From: Lepidodermella squamata
Taxonomy: Eukaryota > Gastrotricha
NCBI GenBank assembly: GCA_047495785.1
Contig: JBLDXI010000018.1
Location: 496,001-560,000 of the forward strand
Length of the DNA: 64,000 bases
Direction: 5' to 3'
Shown: positions 46,801 through 57,381 of the stretch, one piece after another
Position numbering within the stretch: the first letter of the stretch is position 1
Layout: each line of letters starts with the position of its first letter
Translations under genes and position numbers: made by a program
Notes under the pieces: generated by a model
The model's input: only the letters and a program-made list of their open reading frames with translations
Told to the model about the DNA's origin: nothing
Databases searched by the model: none

Positions 46801-47664
46801 ACATGAGGGCGGACTCGATCAGGGCCAACTCAACAAACTTGAAACTGCCACCAATGGATGGGTGGCTGAGCCTACTACCGTATATACCGATTTAGAAGGC
46901 TCTGCCTTGTAATTTGATCAATCACCCCGCGGCGATTTAGATTTCTACAATATATATCATAAGCTCAGCGATTTCGAAAACAAATCAACTATGGGTAACT
47001 TGCTCGAGCACGTCCCCATGGACATCAACAAAGGTCTTTATGATCAAGTTTCAACTTTCTTCAAATTACGTATTAGAAGAACGCAGCCCCGTCAAAATTG
47101 GGCATCAAGTTACATAGAGGCCCTCTAGTCTGTGTGTTCCTGCTGTGCGCCTCTTGTTCCTCTATATTTATCTGACTGCGAAATTCTGCAGTTGTAACTT
47201 CTCGTACGACCAAGTTCCACAGTATCGAAAGAGAAACACGAAAACGATTGCGAACATTCAAAAATAAAGATACAAAAATGACATACTGTTTTCGACGTTG
47301 GTGAGCCATTTTCTGTCGTTGTTGAAGATCCACCGCTTCGTACAACCGCTCGCATAGTTGCGGCATTCGACGTCAACCAGCTTGCCATCACTCGTGGCTC
47401 GTTCAGTAAACGTCATTTGGTCCTGCATGTCTTTACCGCTACCACGCTGTTTGTTATATGTATTTAAGATAAAATTGATTCATAAGTAATATCAAGAAAA
47501 CATACAATCACTGAAGCAACTGATATCGACAGCTCATATGAGTTGCCGAAGTTTTTCGAAAAGTCTGGCAGGGCAACTGTTTCGTTAGACGGTAGCACGC
47601 ACTGAGCGTAGGTAACAGCAGCCAGACAGCAGCCGAACACTATCACTCCAAGTGTTATTGTCAT
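43866..47664 (-). CDS. Type I membrane glycoprotein of unknown family
   Basis: Minus-strand exons 47664-47506, 47446-47287, 46527-45593 and 44810-43866 join in consistent phase to 732 residues. A signal peptide (MTITLGVIVFGCCLAAVTYA) opens a long ectodomain with more than 15 N-x-S/T sites, paired Cys in exons 2-4 and alternating hydrophobic residues typical of beta domains. Near the C-terminus a single transmembrane helix (GLAFAMLIVGAMAALFGVYLY) precedes a short basic cytoplasmic tail ending SYMVQE. Donors are GTATGT and GTGAGT. Two introns of about 780 bp interrupt it. No family was recognised. A lone related exon lies at 40.4 kb on plus. A cell-surface adhesion, receptor or cuticle-associated role is possible but not shown. 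Confidence 0.8.
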
Positions 47665-47913
47665 TATAATAATAGTACTAGAGCATCAAAAAGAAATATA
47701 TCCAATCTACTGTTTCACATAGTGTTGATCTTTCTTTTTGCAGCAACATCTTTCTCTTCCGTGACGACTGCTACTAGCAGGTAGGGGTAGGGGTTGGCTC
47801 GGACCTTTAAAGGAATATGGCCACACACTTAAGCGTTAGGTGGTGGCTGCGGGCATAGATTAAAACAACAGCTTGCAAGATTAAGTAAGTAATTACTTGG
47901 ATACTCCAGACTC

Positions 47914-48115
47914 TCTTTATTCTTTACATTAGTATTCCTATCTTTCCCCCGTCTTTCTCTTTCAGGCCCTAATGCTGCTCGCAACTCGCGTCACGTGATT
48001 TAATGTCCAAAATTTCGAATTTTATGTAAATTAAATTTTTTTTATTAGATTAAATTAATTTGCACAATTTAGGTGAATAATTTATTTTAAAAATTCGCGG
48101 CACACGTGGGTGAGG
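47914..48115. repeat. Dispersed repeat R1, copy 2
   Basis: Partner of 36831-37032. Here it is uninterrupted and runs into a TATA box and a short ATG exon. Confidence 0.65.
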
Positions 48116-48128
48116 GAGGTCCAAGCCA

Positions 48129-48136
48129 TATAAAAG
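48129..48136 (+). promoter_or_regulatory. TATAAAAG box with short first exon downstream
   Basis: TATAAAAG is followed 59 bp later by ATG at 48195 and 17 sense codons (MVFVNIDDDHCEPVLRG) ending at a strong GTAAGT donor at 48247. The layout is that of a core promoter plus first coding exon. No convincing second exon was found: the best acceptors lead to stops within about 20 codons. It may be the start of a decayed gene carried with repeat R1. Confidence 0.35.
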
Positions 48137-48249
48137 CGCTTTTTGGCTGCTGTGGTCAAGTTTGCCAACAGCGCAGTTATTCGAATGTTCTCAAATGGTG
48201 TTCGTTAACATCGACGATGATCACTGCGAACCAGTTCTTCGCGGCCGTA

Positions 48250-49387
48250 AGTTGTTGATTTGCAATCACCGTTTTCGAGCGTTTTTGCAATCACCCACTA
48301 AATTGTTTGAATAGTAAAGTAAAGAGTTCGGAATTCAAGAGAAGTATAATTCACTTACGCCATGTTATAGCGAGTAGAGTTTAGTGGCCTTCAATCATTC
48401 GTGTTACCTGAATTGGCGTTGGCCCAGCACAATACCGAAGTCAGAGATAAGTAACTTTGAAATACTAAGACTGAGACTGTGTTCATGCCAATTCGAATAA
48501 AATTTAAAAATAATTCGTGTCTTGTGAACTTGGAATGACGAACCGAGGTTTTTGCAGAAATATTAGCTATTTAACAATCAAATATTATTATCAAGGGAGA
48601 GACAGGAAAGAACGGCTCAACAGGTTTTCATTTGTGTGTATACCACAACTGTCCGACTCAAGCGACTCGTTCGGAAGACCCATGGCCTCGGCCCTCGGCT
48701 CATCCATTTAACGAATGGGACGTCTGAAACATATCAAGGAATTTGTGATTTTTTTACACCACCGCACTGCGACGACGCGCGAAATTATGTTTCACAAGCC
48801 ACTTTGTCAGGTAGTATCAAATAATACATAATATTACATTTTCATGAAAAAAATTCCCGTAATATTTTTATTTGTCTATTCGCGATAATATGCGAGTTTT
48901 TTTCGCGACGCCGCTCATCCCGACGAACGATCAGAAAGAAGAGTAAAGAAATTTGACTTGCGCCGCAGTTCCGACATGGCGCCAGCACATGGCTATCGGG
49001 TCGTTTTCGTATTTGCTGCGTTTTTAAATAACTAAAATTTGAAATATAATATATTGAACAAACAAAATAACATATTTTGATTGGCATGATCGTTGGTTCA
49101 TATTATATGAATGATATTGACTGATGGACAGAAGGTACAGTGAAAGTTTATAGTATGAGAAAATATAATATCAGCATGACTTGAAATGATGAGCTGGGCT
49201 CCAAAATGATAGGTATATCTGAAGAAAATAGAAGAAGAACGGATGCAGATCACAGAAGACACAATGAAGAATCAATATCCTGGAATATATTATGAGCATC
49301 AGCACTGCTTCAAAAAATAGTATCAACTGAAATTGAACGGTGAGTTTTCGAGAACAACTTGCTGGATAGAGGCATCATCCAATGTCA
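48250..49387. other. Intergenic, no supported gene
   Basis: AT-rich with no coding region recognised; forms the 3' flank of the acidic Gln-rich gene on minus. Confidence 0.35.
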
Positions 49388-49772
49388 TCACTGCATCCTC
49401 GTTTGTTTCCACTGCTGCAGGTGAGGTTGCTGGTTCGCCATCACCAAAGTGCGGGCCATTGGAAGAGGAGAAGCAATTCGCTGCTGCTGTTCGTTTTGCA
49501 GCTTTTTCGCCTGCTTGCGTTGCCGGCGTTCTTCTTTCTTCTGCTGTTTTTTCGTGTCATACTGCTGCCAGGCCTGAAGAGCCTGTCGCCGGCGAAGTTC
49601 GAACAAGTGCGTGCCAGGGTGCGCGTAGCCCGTGTCCAACAGCGGCTGCTGCTGTTGCACTGGCTTCCTCTCATCGGTTCGATCGTCATCGCCAGCATCC
49701 ATCGCTTCGCCGTCATCATCAGCATTATCGTCTTGGCGATTAGCCGGGGCTGCTACTGAAATCGGCTGCTGC

Positions 49773-49812
<40 letters not shown>

Positions 49813-51039
49813 GCATAGGCTGATGATGGCTGCTTGGAGCGTCGCCATCGTGCTCATGGCCGTCATGATCCGAATAGTCGTCGTCTGTGTGACTGCCATT
49901 CGATCCGGTTGCATCCTTTCATAAAAAAAAATGGTTTGAAGTTTGAAAGCAATTATTGTGCGGCAGATGAAAGCGCAATAACCTAGCTTTTAACCCCCCG
50001 GATGAAACCCCCGGAGAAGGGTCGGATTGTATCTGCGGCCGAAGCCGAGGCTTCCCGGCGGCAAAAAATACCGGCGGTAAAAACTTTAGCAGAGAATCGA
50101 GCTAATAATTAGTAATTAATGCGCACGCTGCTTTTTTATTGCTAACATTATATTAACAAGTTGATTTTGCGGCGCGGCGTTTTTTTACGCCTGTGTTAAA
50201 AGGCAGCAACAATTTCGGAAAAACAAACTTAATTCACTTAAAGACATGAAGTGTAAAGAGTAAAGAGGCTAAAGAAATGAAAGAATTACATACCGAGTAC
50301 TCTTCGTCGTCGTCGTCTTCTTCGGCGTCGACTTGCTGGATGCGTTGGCTCTCGACAACGGCGTCCGTGCCAGGCGGCGGCGCAAAGTCGACGACGATGC
50401 GCTGCGCCGCTGCTTGTTGAGGCGCGCCAGGCGCTTCAGCCGGTTGCATTGCGGCCGCCTGCGTCAGCAGCAAGTTTTTACCGCCGTTTGCTGCCGCCAC
50501 AACCGGCGATGCAGCTGATGGCGCTTTGTTAGGTTGATGAACTGATGGCAGCATCGACGGGGTTGTAGGTTTGCCAGCAGATGCCGATTCGTCGTTGTGA
50601 TCGCTCGTATCCGAGTAGTCATCGCCGCCTTCCAGGTCGTCTTCGTCCACGTAGAAAACACGAGTCTGTAAATTGCAAAAGTTGACAGGCGCACTTTTAT
50701 TCGAATGAAAAGGCCAATTTTTAGTAACTGACAAATGTGATGAGCTGTTCTTCGAACGGCGCCTGGGTTGTAGTCGAAGGCCCTGTACCTAACGACAGCC
50801 CGGTTTCAACCCGATGCGCAGCAGTATCAGCAGCAACAGCAGACCGAGCTGGGGCTGGGACTGGGGCACCGGCTGCTAATAAATACGGCTGTCGCTGTTG
50901 GTTACTGCCTGCGGCCATCGGGTTGCCTGTAAAACACAGAATTAAAAACAGCTGAAAAAGTCCAAGTCCAAGTATAATACCTACCTAAAACACTGCCGAA
51001 TATAACGGACAGACAGGCTGCTAAACCGATCGTATTCAT
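49388..51039 (-). CDS. Secreted acidic, Gln-rich low-complexity protein
   Basis: Minus-strand exons 51039-50985, 50926-50733, 50665-50294 and 49915-49388 join in frame to 382 residues. Exon 1 encodes a signal peptide (MNTIGLAACLSVIFGSVLG). The mature protein has an Ala/Pro/Thr-rich segment, two similar acidic repeats (GGDDYSDTSDHNDE and DDDYSDHDGHEHDGD), a poly-Gln run of 16, and a basic charged C-terminal helix (TKKQQKKEERRQRKQAKKLQ). No family was recognised. Acidic Asp/Ser-rich secreted proteins often bind calcium or matrix, but this is only a possibility. Donors GTCAGT and GTATGT fix phases 0 between exons 2, 3 and 4. Confidence 0.7.
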
Positions 51040-52470
51040 CGTTTGTATCAAGTACTGCTTGTAATCAATCAGTTTTCGATAAAGTACCTTACGTTAACAA
51101 GTATTTCTGATATAAAACAATATCAACGAGGTTCACCGAGATATTAGAGATTTTTTTCAATTGAACAATTTGAATTTTATTTTGTTCAAGTTGCGATTGA
51201 AACGCGCGCGCCGGCACGCGTCCGCAATCGATCATTCATATATTCTTCATTTTTTTTAAATTTTACGATTTCTCTTCACATCTCATCTTTTTAGTCATCC
51301 TTCATTTGATTGCAGCAGACAAGACGATAAATAGAGCTTGCTCACTCGGCGGCTGGTTGCTGTAAGAAAAATCAGGATGATAATAGAGCAGAAACTTTGA
51401 TGAATCACCTTTATCTGTTTTACTCTGTTTTCATAAAATGTAAAACATTACAGCCGATAGCCATAGATCACAACAATCGATTGATATTTTTAGTCGACAG
51501 AATTTGCGAGATTTTGACGCTCATATTCAGACACAAGAGTCAAGAAAGAATGGTAAAGAAATCCGTGTTATAATTATGATGGTTACTTGTATAGCTTATT
51601 GTGATTCATCGCAATTTGGGCAGCAAGAAAAACAGAAATCTTGAGTTTCTGCGACAAGTGGCCCACCACATTCAGCAATATTCATCGAAGATGTTGTAAA
51701 CACACGTAGTAGGTAGTAAAGATTAGCATAGCTGGAGTAGTTTCCGATACGTCGCCTAGGCTACGGCTTCAATAAGTAGTTGTAATGTAAGTGTAGGGCA
51801 AATGAAGTGGAAAAGACGACCGTTTCCGCTGTCGCCGTATAACGCCAGCAGCAGCAGCAGCAGAGTTGTAGCCTCCGCCTGCGTGTGTGTGTGTGTGTTA
51901 TTTTGCACAGGTCTCCCCTACCTTTATATACATGCAAGTATAGCTGCTGCTGCTGCTGCTGCTGCTTGTATTCCACGTAATTGGTAGGTATATAGGTATG
52001 TATATAAACAGAGCAGACGCAGAGCCCCGCTAATTTTTTTGCGCTAACAGCTGCATAGGTTGGGTGGTTGTAACGTCGCAAAAAACGCGCTGAGTGGCTA
52101 ATGACGAGCGCAAAAAACAGCCATAACGACAATAGCAGCTGATGACAATGCCTCAAGCGATGGTCTTGGTCGATCATCATCATGTGTCGGCGGCGTCTCG
52201 GATGGCCAGCCATGCACACACACACACACACCAGAACACGCATTTGTAGCAGCAGCAATCATAGCAGGTCTTGGACGATACGTATAATTCTTTTCTCATT
52301 ATCGCCATTTCTCATCGCCATATACTTAATCATAGAATACCTAATCGTAATCGTCCAAGTATAGTTATAGCGCGAGCCAACTTATATCGTCCAGTATCAC
52401 TAACATTATAATATGATAAATTCTAGGTTATTGTTTATTACCGAAATAAATCATTGCAAATAAGAAAGCC
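51040..52470. other. Divergent promoter region with microsatellites
   Basis: Lies between the Gln-rich gene (-) and the low-complexity gene (+), so it should hold both promoters. Contains GCTGCT runs (51940-51965), a GT run (51881-51900) and a CA run (52214-52231). No gene seen. Confidence 0.4.
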
Positions 52471-55400
52471 ATGAAGCTGGTGGTGAGGCTGGACGCCGCG
52501 AACCCCGGCACTCGATCGACATCGCCCGTTTCGCCGTCGCCCGGCAGTCTCGTTCCGACGCCACGGCACGGCCGCGCTGGCGCCGGCGGCGGCGGAGGTG
52601 GAGGCGGCGGTGGGCGGAACCGGCGTGCCGTTTCACCAGCCAGCACAACCACGGCAACGGTGACGTCGTTCACAATCACATCGGCGTCGGACGACGAGGC
52701 CGAGCAACAGCATCATCAGGCAAATAACAACAGTGGCTACAATGCGAGACAGCATGTTCAAGACGACGAGGCCGCTGAACGGCAGCGCCGCCAGCAGCAA
52801 CACATTTCGGATGTTCTCGATCGCGACTATGCCGATACGGAAAAGTGAGCTATTTTCACATGTTTATCTCATCACCCTAAGCAATCACCCTTCAAGCAAT
52901 CTCTTGGAAACTGTTAGGGTTAACCGGAGGGATTCATGTCAGTGCAGCTAAATGTTGTCTTTCAAATTTCACATTTTATCAAATACTTCCAATGGCAATA
53001 GGGCAGGTTTCGGGCTGAGTGTCGATGGCCCGGCTGTGGTCATTACGCCGAGTGACAAACGAGCTGTTGCGCTCAATCGCACCAATTCGATTTTGCTGAA
53101 CGAACAAATCCACGGGTAGGTATACCTTGTCACTCTTACCTATTGGGTGGAGTTACTATCCTAATATAATACAATAAAAGGCTGGATGCATCGCTTCGCA
53201 ATCGCATGAAAGCCGCGAGTCACGAACAGCGGTACATCGAAAACGAACTCGTCCGACTCGCGCCTCGACCACCCCGCCACTTGCCATCCCTGCTGACTGC
53301 GACCGCGTACGAAAACGAGCTGGCCCTACAGCAGCGCCTGCTCGGCTTCGTCGCCGGCGAGCAGCATTCACAGCATCAGCAACATCATCAGCAGCAGCAA
53401 CAGCATAGAGGAGGCGCGGGCGACGGTGGACAGCCGGTGTTGGGCGAATTCCTCGAACAACTGCAACAACTAGCCAGTCTCAGGCGTAAGCGCATACCGC
53501 GTAGATAAAGTAACTATCACCTTTATCATTCACGATATACCTATAGAAGCGACGAAATTGGTGCGGCATGAACAACCGGCGTCGATGCCGAGCAATAGTT
53601 ACGCTGGAAACGACGTTGGCGAGGCATTCGACGGCTCGTACCTGCTGACGAACGAACTGGGCGGGCCGACGGCGGCGCACCACCACCCGGGCCCAGCCGA
53701 CGTCAGCTCCGTGCCGAGCGGTTGGCAAATGCCCAGCTGGGTAATACGCTTTTACTTTTGCATGCAATTCTATTGGTCACATTTTTGCTATTGCGGTCGG
53801 ATCAAATCCTTAGCTGGGTGGGCTCTTATTAGGCGTGTTCATCTTGTTGTTTTTGTTTTTGTGGAAACCAGTCTCTTATAATTGGCATGTTATATGCATT
53901 GTTTAGGTGATGAGACAAGGCTTCACGGCGAAGCAGCAGAACGTCCTGCAACAGGCACAGAAGCAATTGACGCCGATCTTGAAGGCCCACGCCACAGCCA
54001 ATAGCAGCAGCAGCAGCAGCAGCAACAGGCAACATGCGAATGCTTTTCATCATGCTACGATGAATGCTCAACAGCCGCAGCAGCAGCAGCATGCACAGTC
54101 GCTGCTAGCGCCCACGCCGCACGTCAACCACGCCGGAATGCTGGCGGCAGCGGCTGCGGCCAAATCGAATAATAGCAACAACTGTGCATCGTCGTCACTC
54201 GCCGGCAGCAACAGCCGGCTCAATCGGAACAGCAAGAAGGTGTCGTGGTCGGAACGCATCGAAGCCATCGCCATTCCAAGGTGAGTTCGCAAATATGCGT
54301 GAAAACACTTCTTTATTTATATGTCGTATCGTATAAGGCAATAGGCAATACCCCCCCAACTGCCGATAGAGATATCACCTCAATGCGCAATCCGAAAGTT
54401 GCTTTTTGCCTGTTGTTTTCATCAGCCTTCAGGTTATTGAATTCAAACTTATCACATATTAAAGAGCCCGAATAGCCCGAATATCGATTGGTCTACTAAT
54501 TGATTAATAACGAGTTAAATTGGACTCGGAAGGCCAGAAGGCAGTTACAGTGAAAATACAAGTTATTAGGGAAAATGATGGGCTCTGCTACATAGGCGAA
54601 GGGCTATTCTGCGATCTTGCTTGGTTTCCAAATTAAAAAAAAATAACTGATTAAAATAACTGAAAATGGCGCTGGGAAAAATTCGGATTGCTCATTGAGA
54701 TACCTCAATCGGCTATTGGGAGAAATTGCCTCATATGATACGACATTTACCTACATAGTCGATATAATCTATATTACCTATTTGTAGTGTGGCGAACGGT
54801 GATCGGCCGCTTCGCAAACCGGGCACCCGTCGCCAGCGATCCGTGTCGCCGTCAGTTCGCCGAGCAGCCGGCGGCGCAGCCTCGTCGCACGCGCCGCCGA
54901 GCCCGAGGCGGCGGTTCCGGGGCGGCGGCGCCTTCGACTACGAATACGACGACGACGACGATGACGACGCGGCACCGCCTCGCTCGCCTCGGCCAGGCTC
55001 GCGCGAGGCCAACGCACTCGAGCGCATCGCCGAAAGCGAGGCGCAACAACTCGCCGCTGCTGCTGGTGGTGGAGGCGGCGCCGACGAGAACGCTGAAAAC
55101 AATGTGTCACAGCAGCAGCACTACCGCCACGCTTCGTCCGTGTCGGCGGGCTCGTCATCGTCGGCGTCGTTACGCTCACCAGCGCCCACCGTCTCGCTTA
55201 CGCTCAGCGGACTGCCCAACACGTGGTCGTCGTCATCCTCTTCCGCAGCCGCTGGTGGCGGCTCGTCGTCGTTGTTCGGCTCGCTGCCGCCGTCGGACGA
55301 CGCCGCTTTGCGGGCGCAACGGACGCTGCTCAAATCGGCACTGCGAGGCATGTCGCAACAGTCCGGCGAGTCGACCATCCGGCGCTGGCGCTCTCTCGAA

Positions 55401-56736
55401 GCGCTCATCACGCGCCGAAGCTTAGCGCCCCACCTCGCACAGGTAATTTGAGCCTTTTAATTCTTTCACGGCCATTAGGAAGATTCGAGGAAATTTCGAA
55501 ATTCGAAATGAATTTGCTAATTCACAGTAATGTCAATTTGAAGATTCTTTTATCGCTCTTCCGAGGAATATGGAATATAACGCTTCGATGTTGGCTATAG
55601 GATTTGAAACAAAAGCATCTTGCATATTTTGATTGAAATGTCGGGGTTTTTTTTAATTTGGAACTGGATCGGTTTCTGTTTGATTTTGAAGCAAACAAAA
55701 ATACTAGAGTACCCGGCGTAGTCTCGCCCCCTATCCGCCCAGACTAGCGCACAAGCGTGATATTCTTGTATTAGAAGCTGAAAAAGCTGGACACTGATGT
55801 CTGAAAACCGATTTAAATTGACTGTAGTCAGTGGTATCAGTGATTGTTAGTGACTTTCATGGTAACAATTTTGAATATTTAATTTTCATTTTTGAAATAA
55901 CGTTATTGTTAATTAAGTTGAATCGGCTAAAATCAGGCGGGCGGATAGGGCGATTTGACAAAGTCTAAGCGATGATAGATAGAAACAACAGAGAATTAAA
56001 GTCGGGATCGGGGCCGTTGACAATTCTGAGAACTGTTATCGAATATTTTCCACGAAAAGGGTTAATTTGATGGAATTATTTCAATGTTTGAACCTGCTTT
56101 CAGGTGCGTCATCGAGCCAAGTTGAACGCCAGCAGCAGCAACAACGGCGGCAATGGTGGCCCAGCTGGGCTGGTTGTGCCGCTGATGCCGAGGCCGAAAG
56201 CTGCCATCAAGCAGTCGCCAATCGCAACGCCTCAACAGCAGCAGCAACAAGGGGCACTGGTGGGTGGGGGTGCGGTCAAGTTGTTCCAACGGCCGAACAG
56301 CCGCGGAAGCAGTGTTGGAGCAGCAGCAGCAGCAGCAGCAGCAGCTGCAGTGACAGGCGACAACAACGGCGCCTCATCGGTTGTCGGTGCGGCGAGCATG
56401 GCAAGTAGCATGCAGCAGCAGCAGCAGCCGGCTGTCAACTTGCTGCGCGTGTCCAAGGCGGCGAACCTGCAAGGCGACCAGGTCGAGTACCACGTGTCGC
56501 TCGGCATCCGCCTGCCCAACGGCCCTGCACCGCCGCCGCCGGTTCCACAGGGCGGCTACCACCAGCACCAGTACCAGCAACATCCGCATCAGCAGCACCA
56601 GTATGGCGGTGGCGGCATCATGCCGACGTCGCTGACGGGCCTGTTCACCGGCGGTTCGAGCCTCGGCTCGGCCGTCCTAGGCTCGTCGCTCGGTTCCGCT
56701 TCCATTCTCACGACAGCCATCAGCGCGAGTCGATGA
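52471..56736 (+). CDS. Large low-complexity protein of unknown function, seven exons
   Basis: Exons 52471-52844, 53002-53115, 53181-53485, 53547-53740, 53907-54280, 54788-55442 and 56104-56736 join in consistent phase to 882 residues. Most of the chain is disordered, with runs of Gly, Gln, His, Ser, Ala and Asp. Conserved-looking islands: a charged helix in exon 3 (SHEQRYIENELVRLAP), a KKVSWSERIEAIAIPR motif at the exon 5 end that fits the RVxF docking consensus of protein phosphatase 1, and RRWRSLEALITRR at the exon 6 end. The C-terminal exon holds QGDQVEYHVSLGIRLP. No signal peptide or membrane segment. Likely a cytoplasmic or nuclear scaffold; the family was not recognised. Confidence 0.7.
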
Positions 56737-57144
56737 GGCGCGACGAATTTCTAGTACCATAATAGTTGAAAGAGTATTTTTCCTCGGTTGTCAAAATGAA
56801 TGTACGGTGACTCTACACGAATATCATCGAGTGTTTTATATAGAGAGCTATCTCATTGCGATGATAAATTGATGAATTACATTATAACATAATATTATGA
56901 TTTCTACTAACGATTTTTCTATAACTGACCTGCGATAGAATCAAACGATACCGGTGCATGTTCCTCAACTTTGTTAAATCAATTCATTGTTCGTTATTAT
57001 AGAAATGTAGCTTTTTGAACGTTCACGTAATATAATATGGTATGTGTATTTCTTCAACGAATATTTGATAGTTTTGTTTTATCGTCATTTTCAATTTGTC
57101 TGATAGTTCTTTCGAATAAACTTACGCAATATCGGCCACAATTA

Positions 57145-57381
57145 ATGATTATATACCTAGTCCTGCACACATTTTCTATTGCCTTATCAGCAAATCTCAG
57201 TATGCGGGATTCGTTCGAGTGGCTGGAACGCAGGCAGCTGGAACGCCAGGCAGCCTGCGGAACGCAAAACGAGAATTACAACAATCGTGCAAGAGTGGAA
57301 TCAACTCATTTGAAGCGCTCAGTCAATTCTATAGGCCTTTTGATACCACCCGAAAGAGGGACGAAAATTACACGTGAATAA
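57145..57381 (+). CDS. Candidate secreted peptide precursor (78 residues)
   Basis: An N-terminal hydrophobic signal-like segment (MIIYLVLHTFSIALSA) is followed by a polar chain with two dibasic sites: ERR followed by QLERQ, and LKR followed by SVNSIGLLIPPERG. This is the layout of a small prohormone or secreted peptide. The frame is open further upstream from 57037 with a less signal-like start; the ATG at 57145 gives the better signal peptide. There is one Cys only and no Gly-Lys-Arg amidation site. The coding part is GC-richer than its flanks. It lies 409 bp after the end of the low-complexity gene. It could also be an exon of a larger gene or chance. Confidence 0.4.
   Translation: MIIYLVLHTFSIALSANLSMRDSFEWLERRQLERQAACGTQNENYNNRARVESTHLKRSVNSIGLLIPPERGTKITRE

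Noticed and set aside
49770-49815. TTG repeat as a CRISPR-like or structural repeat
   Set aside because: It is the poly-Gln codon run of the minus-strand gene.
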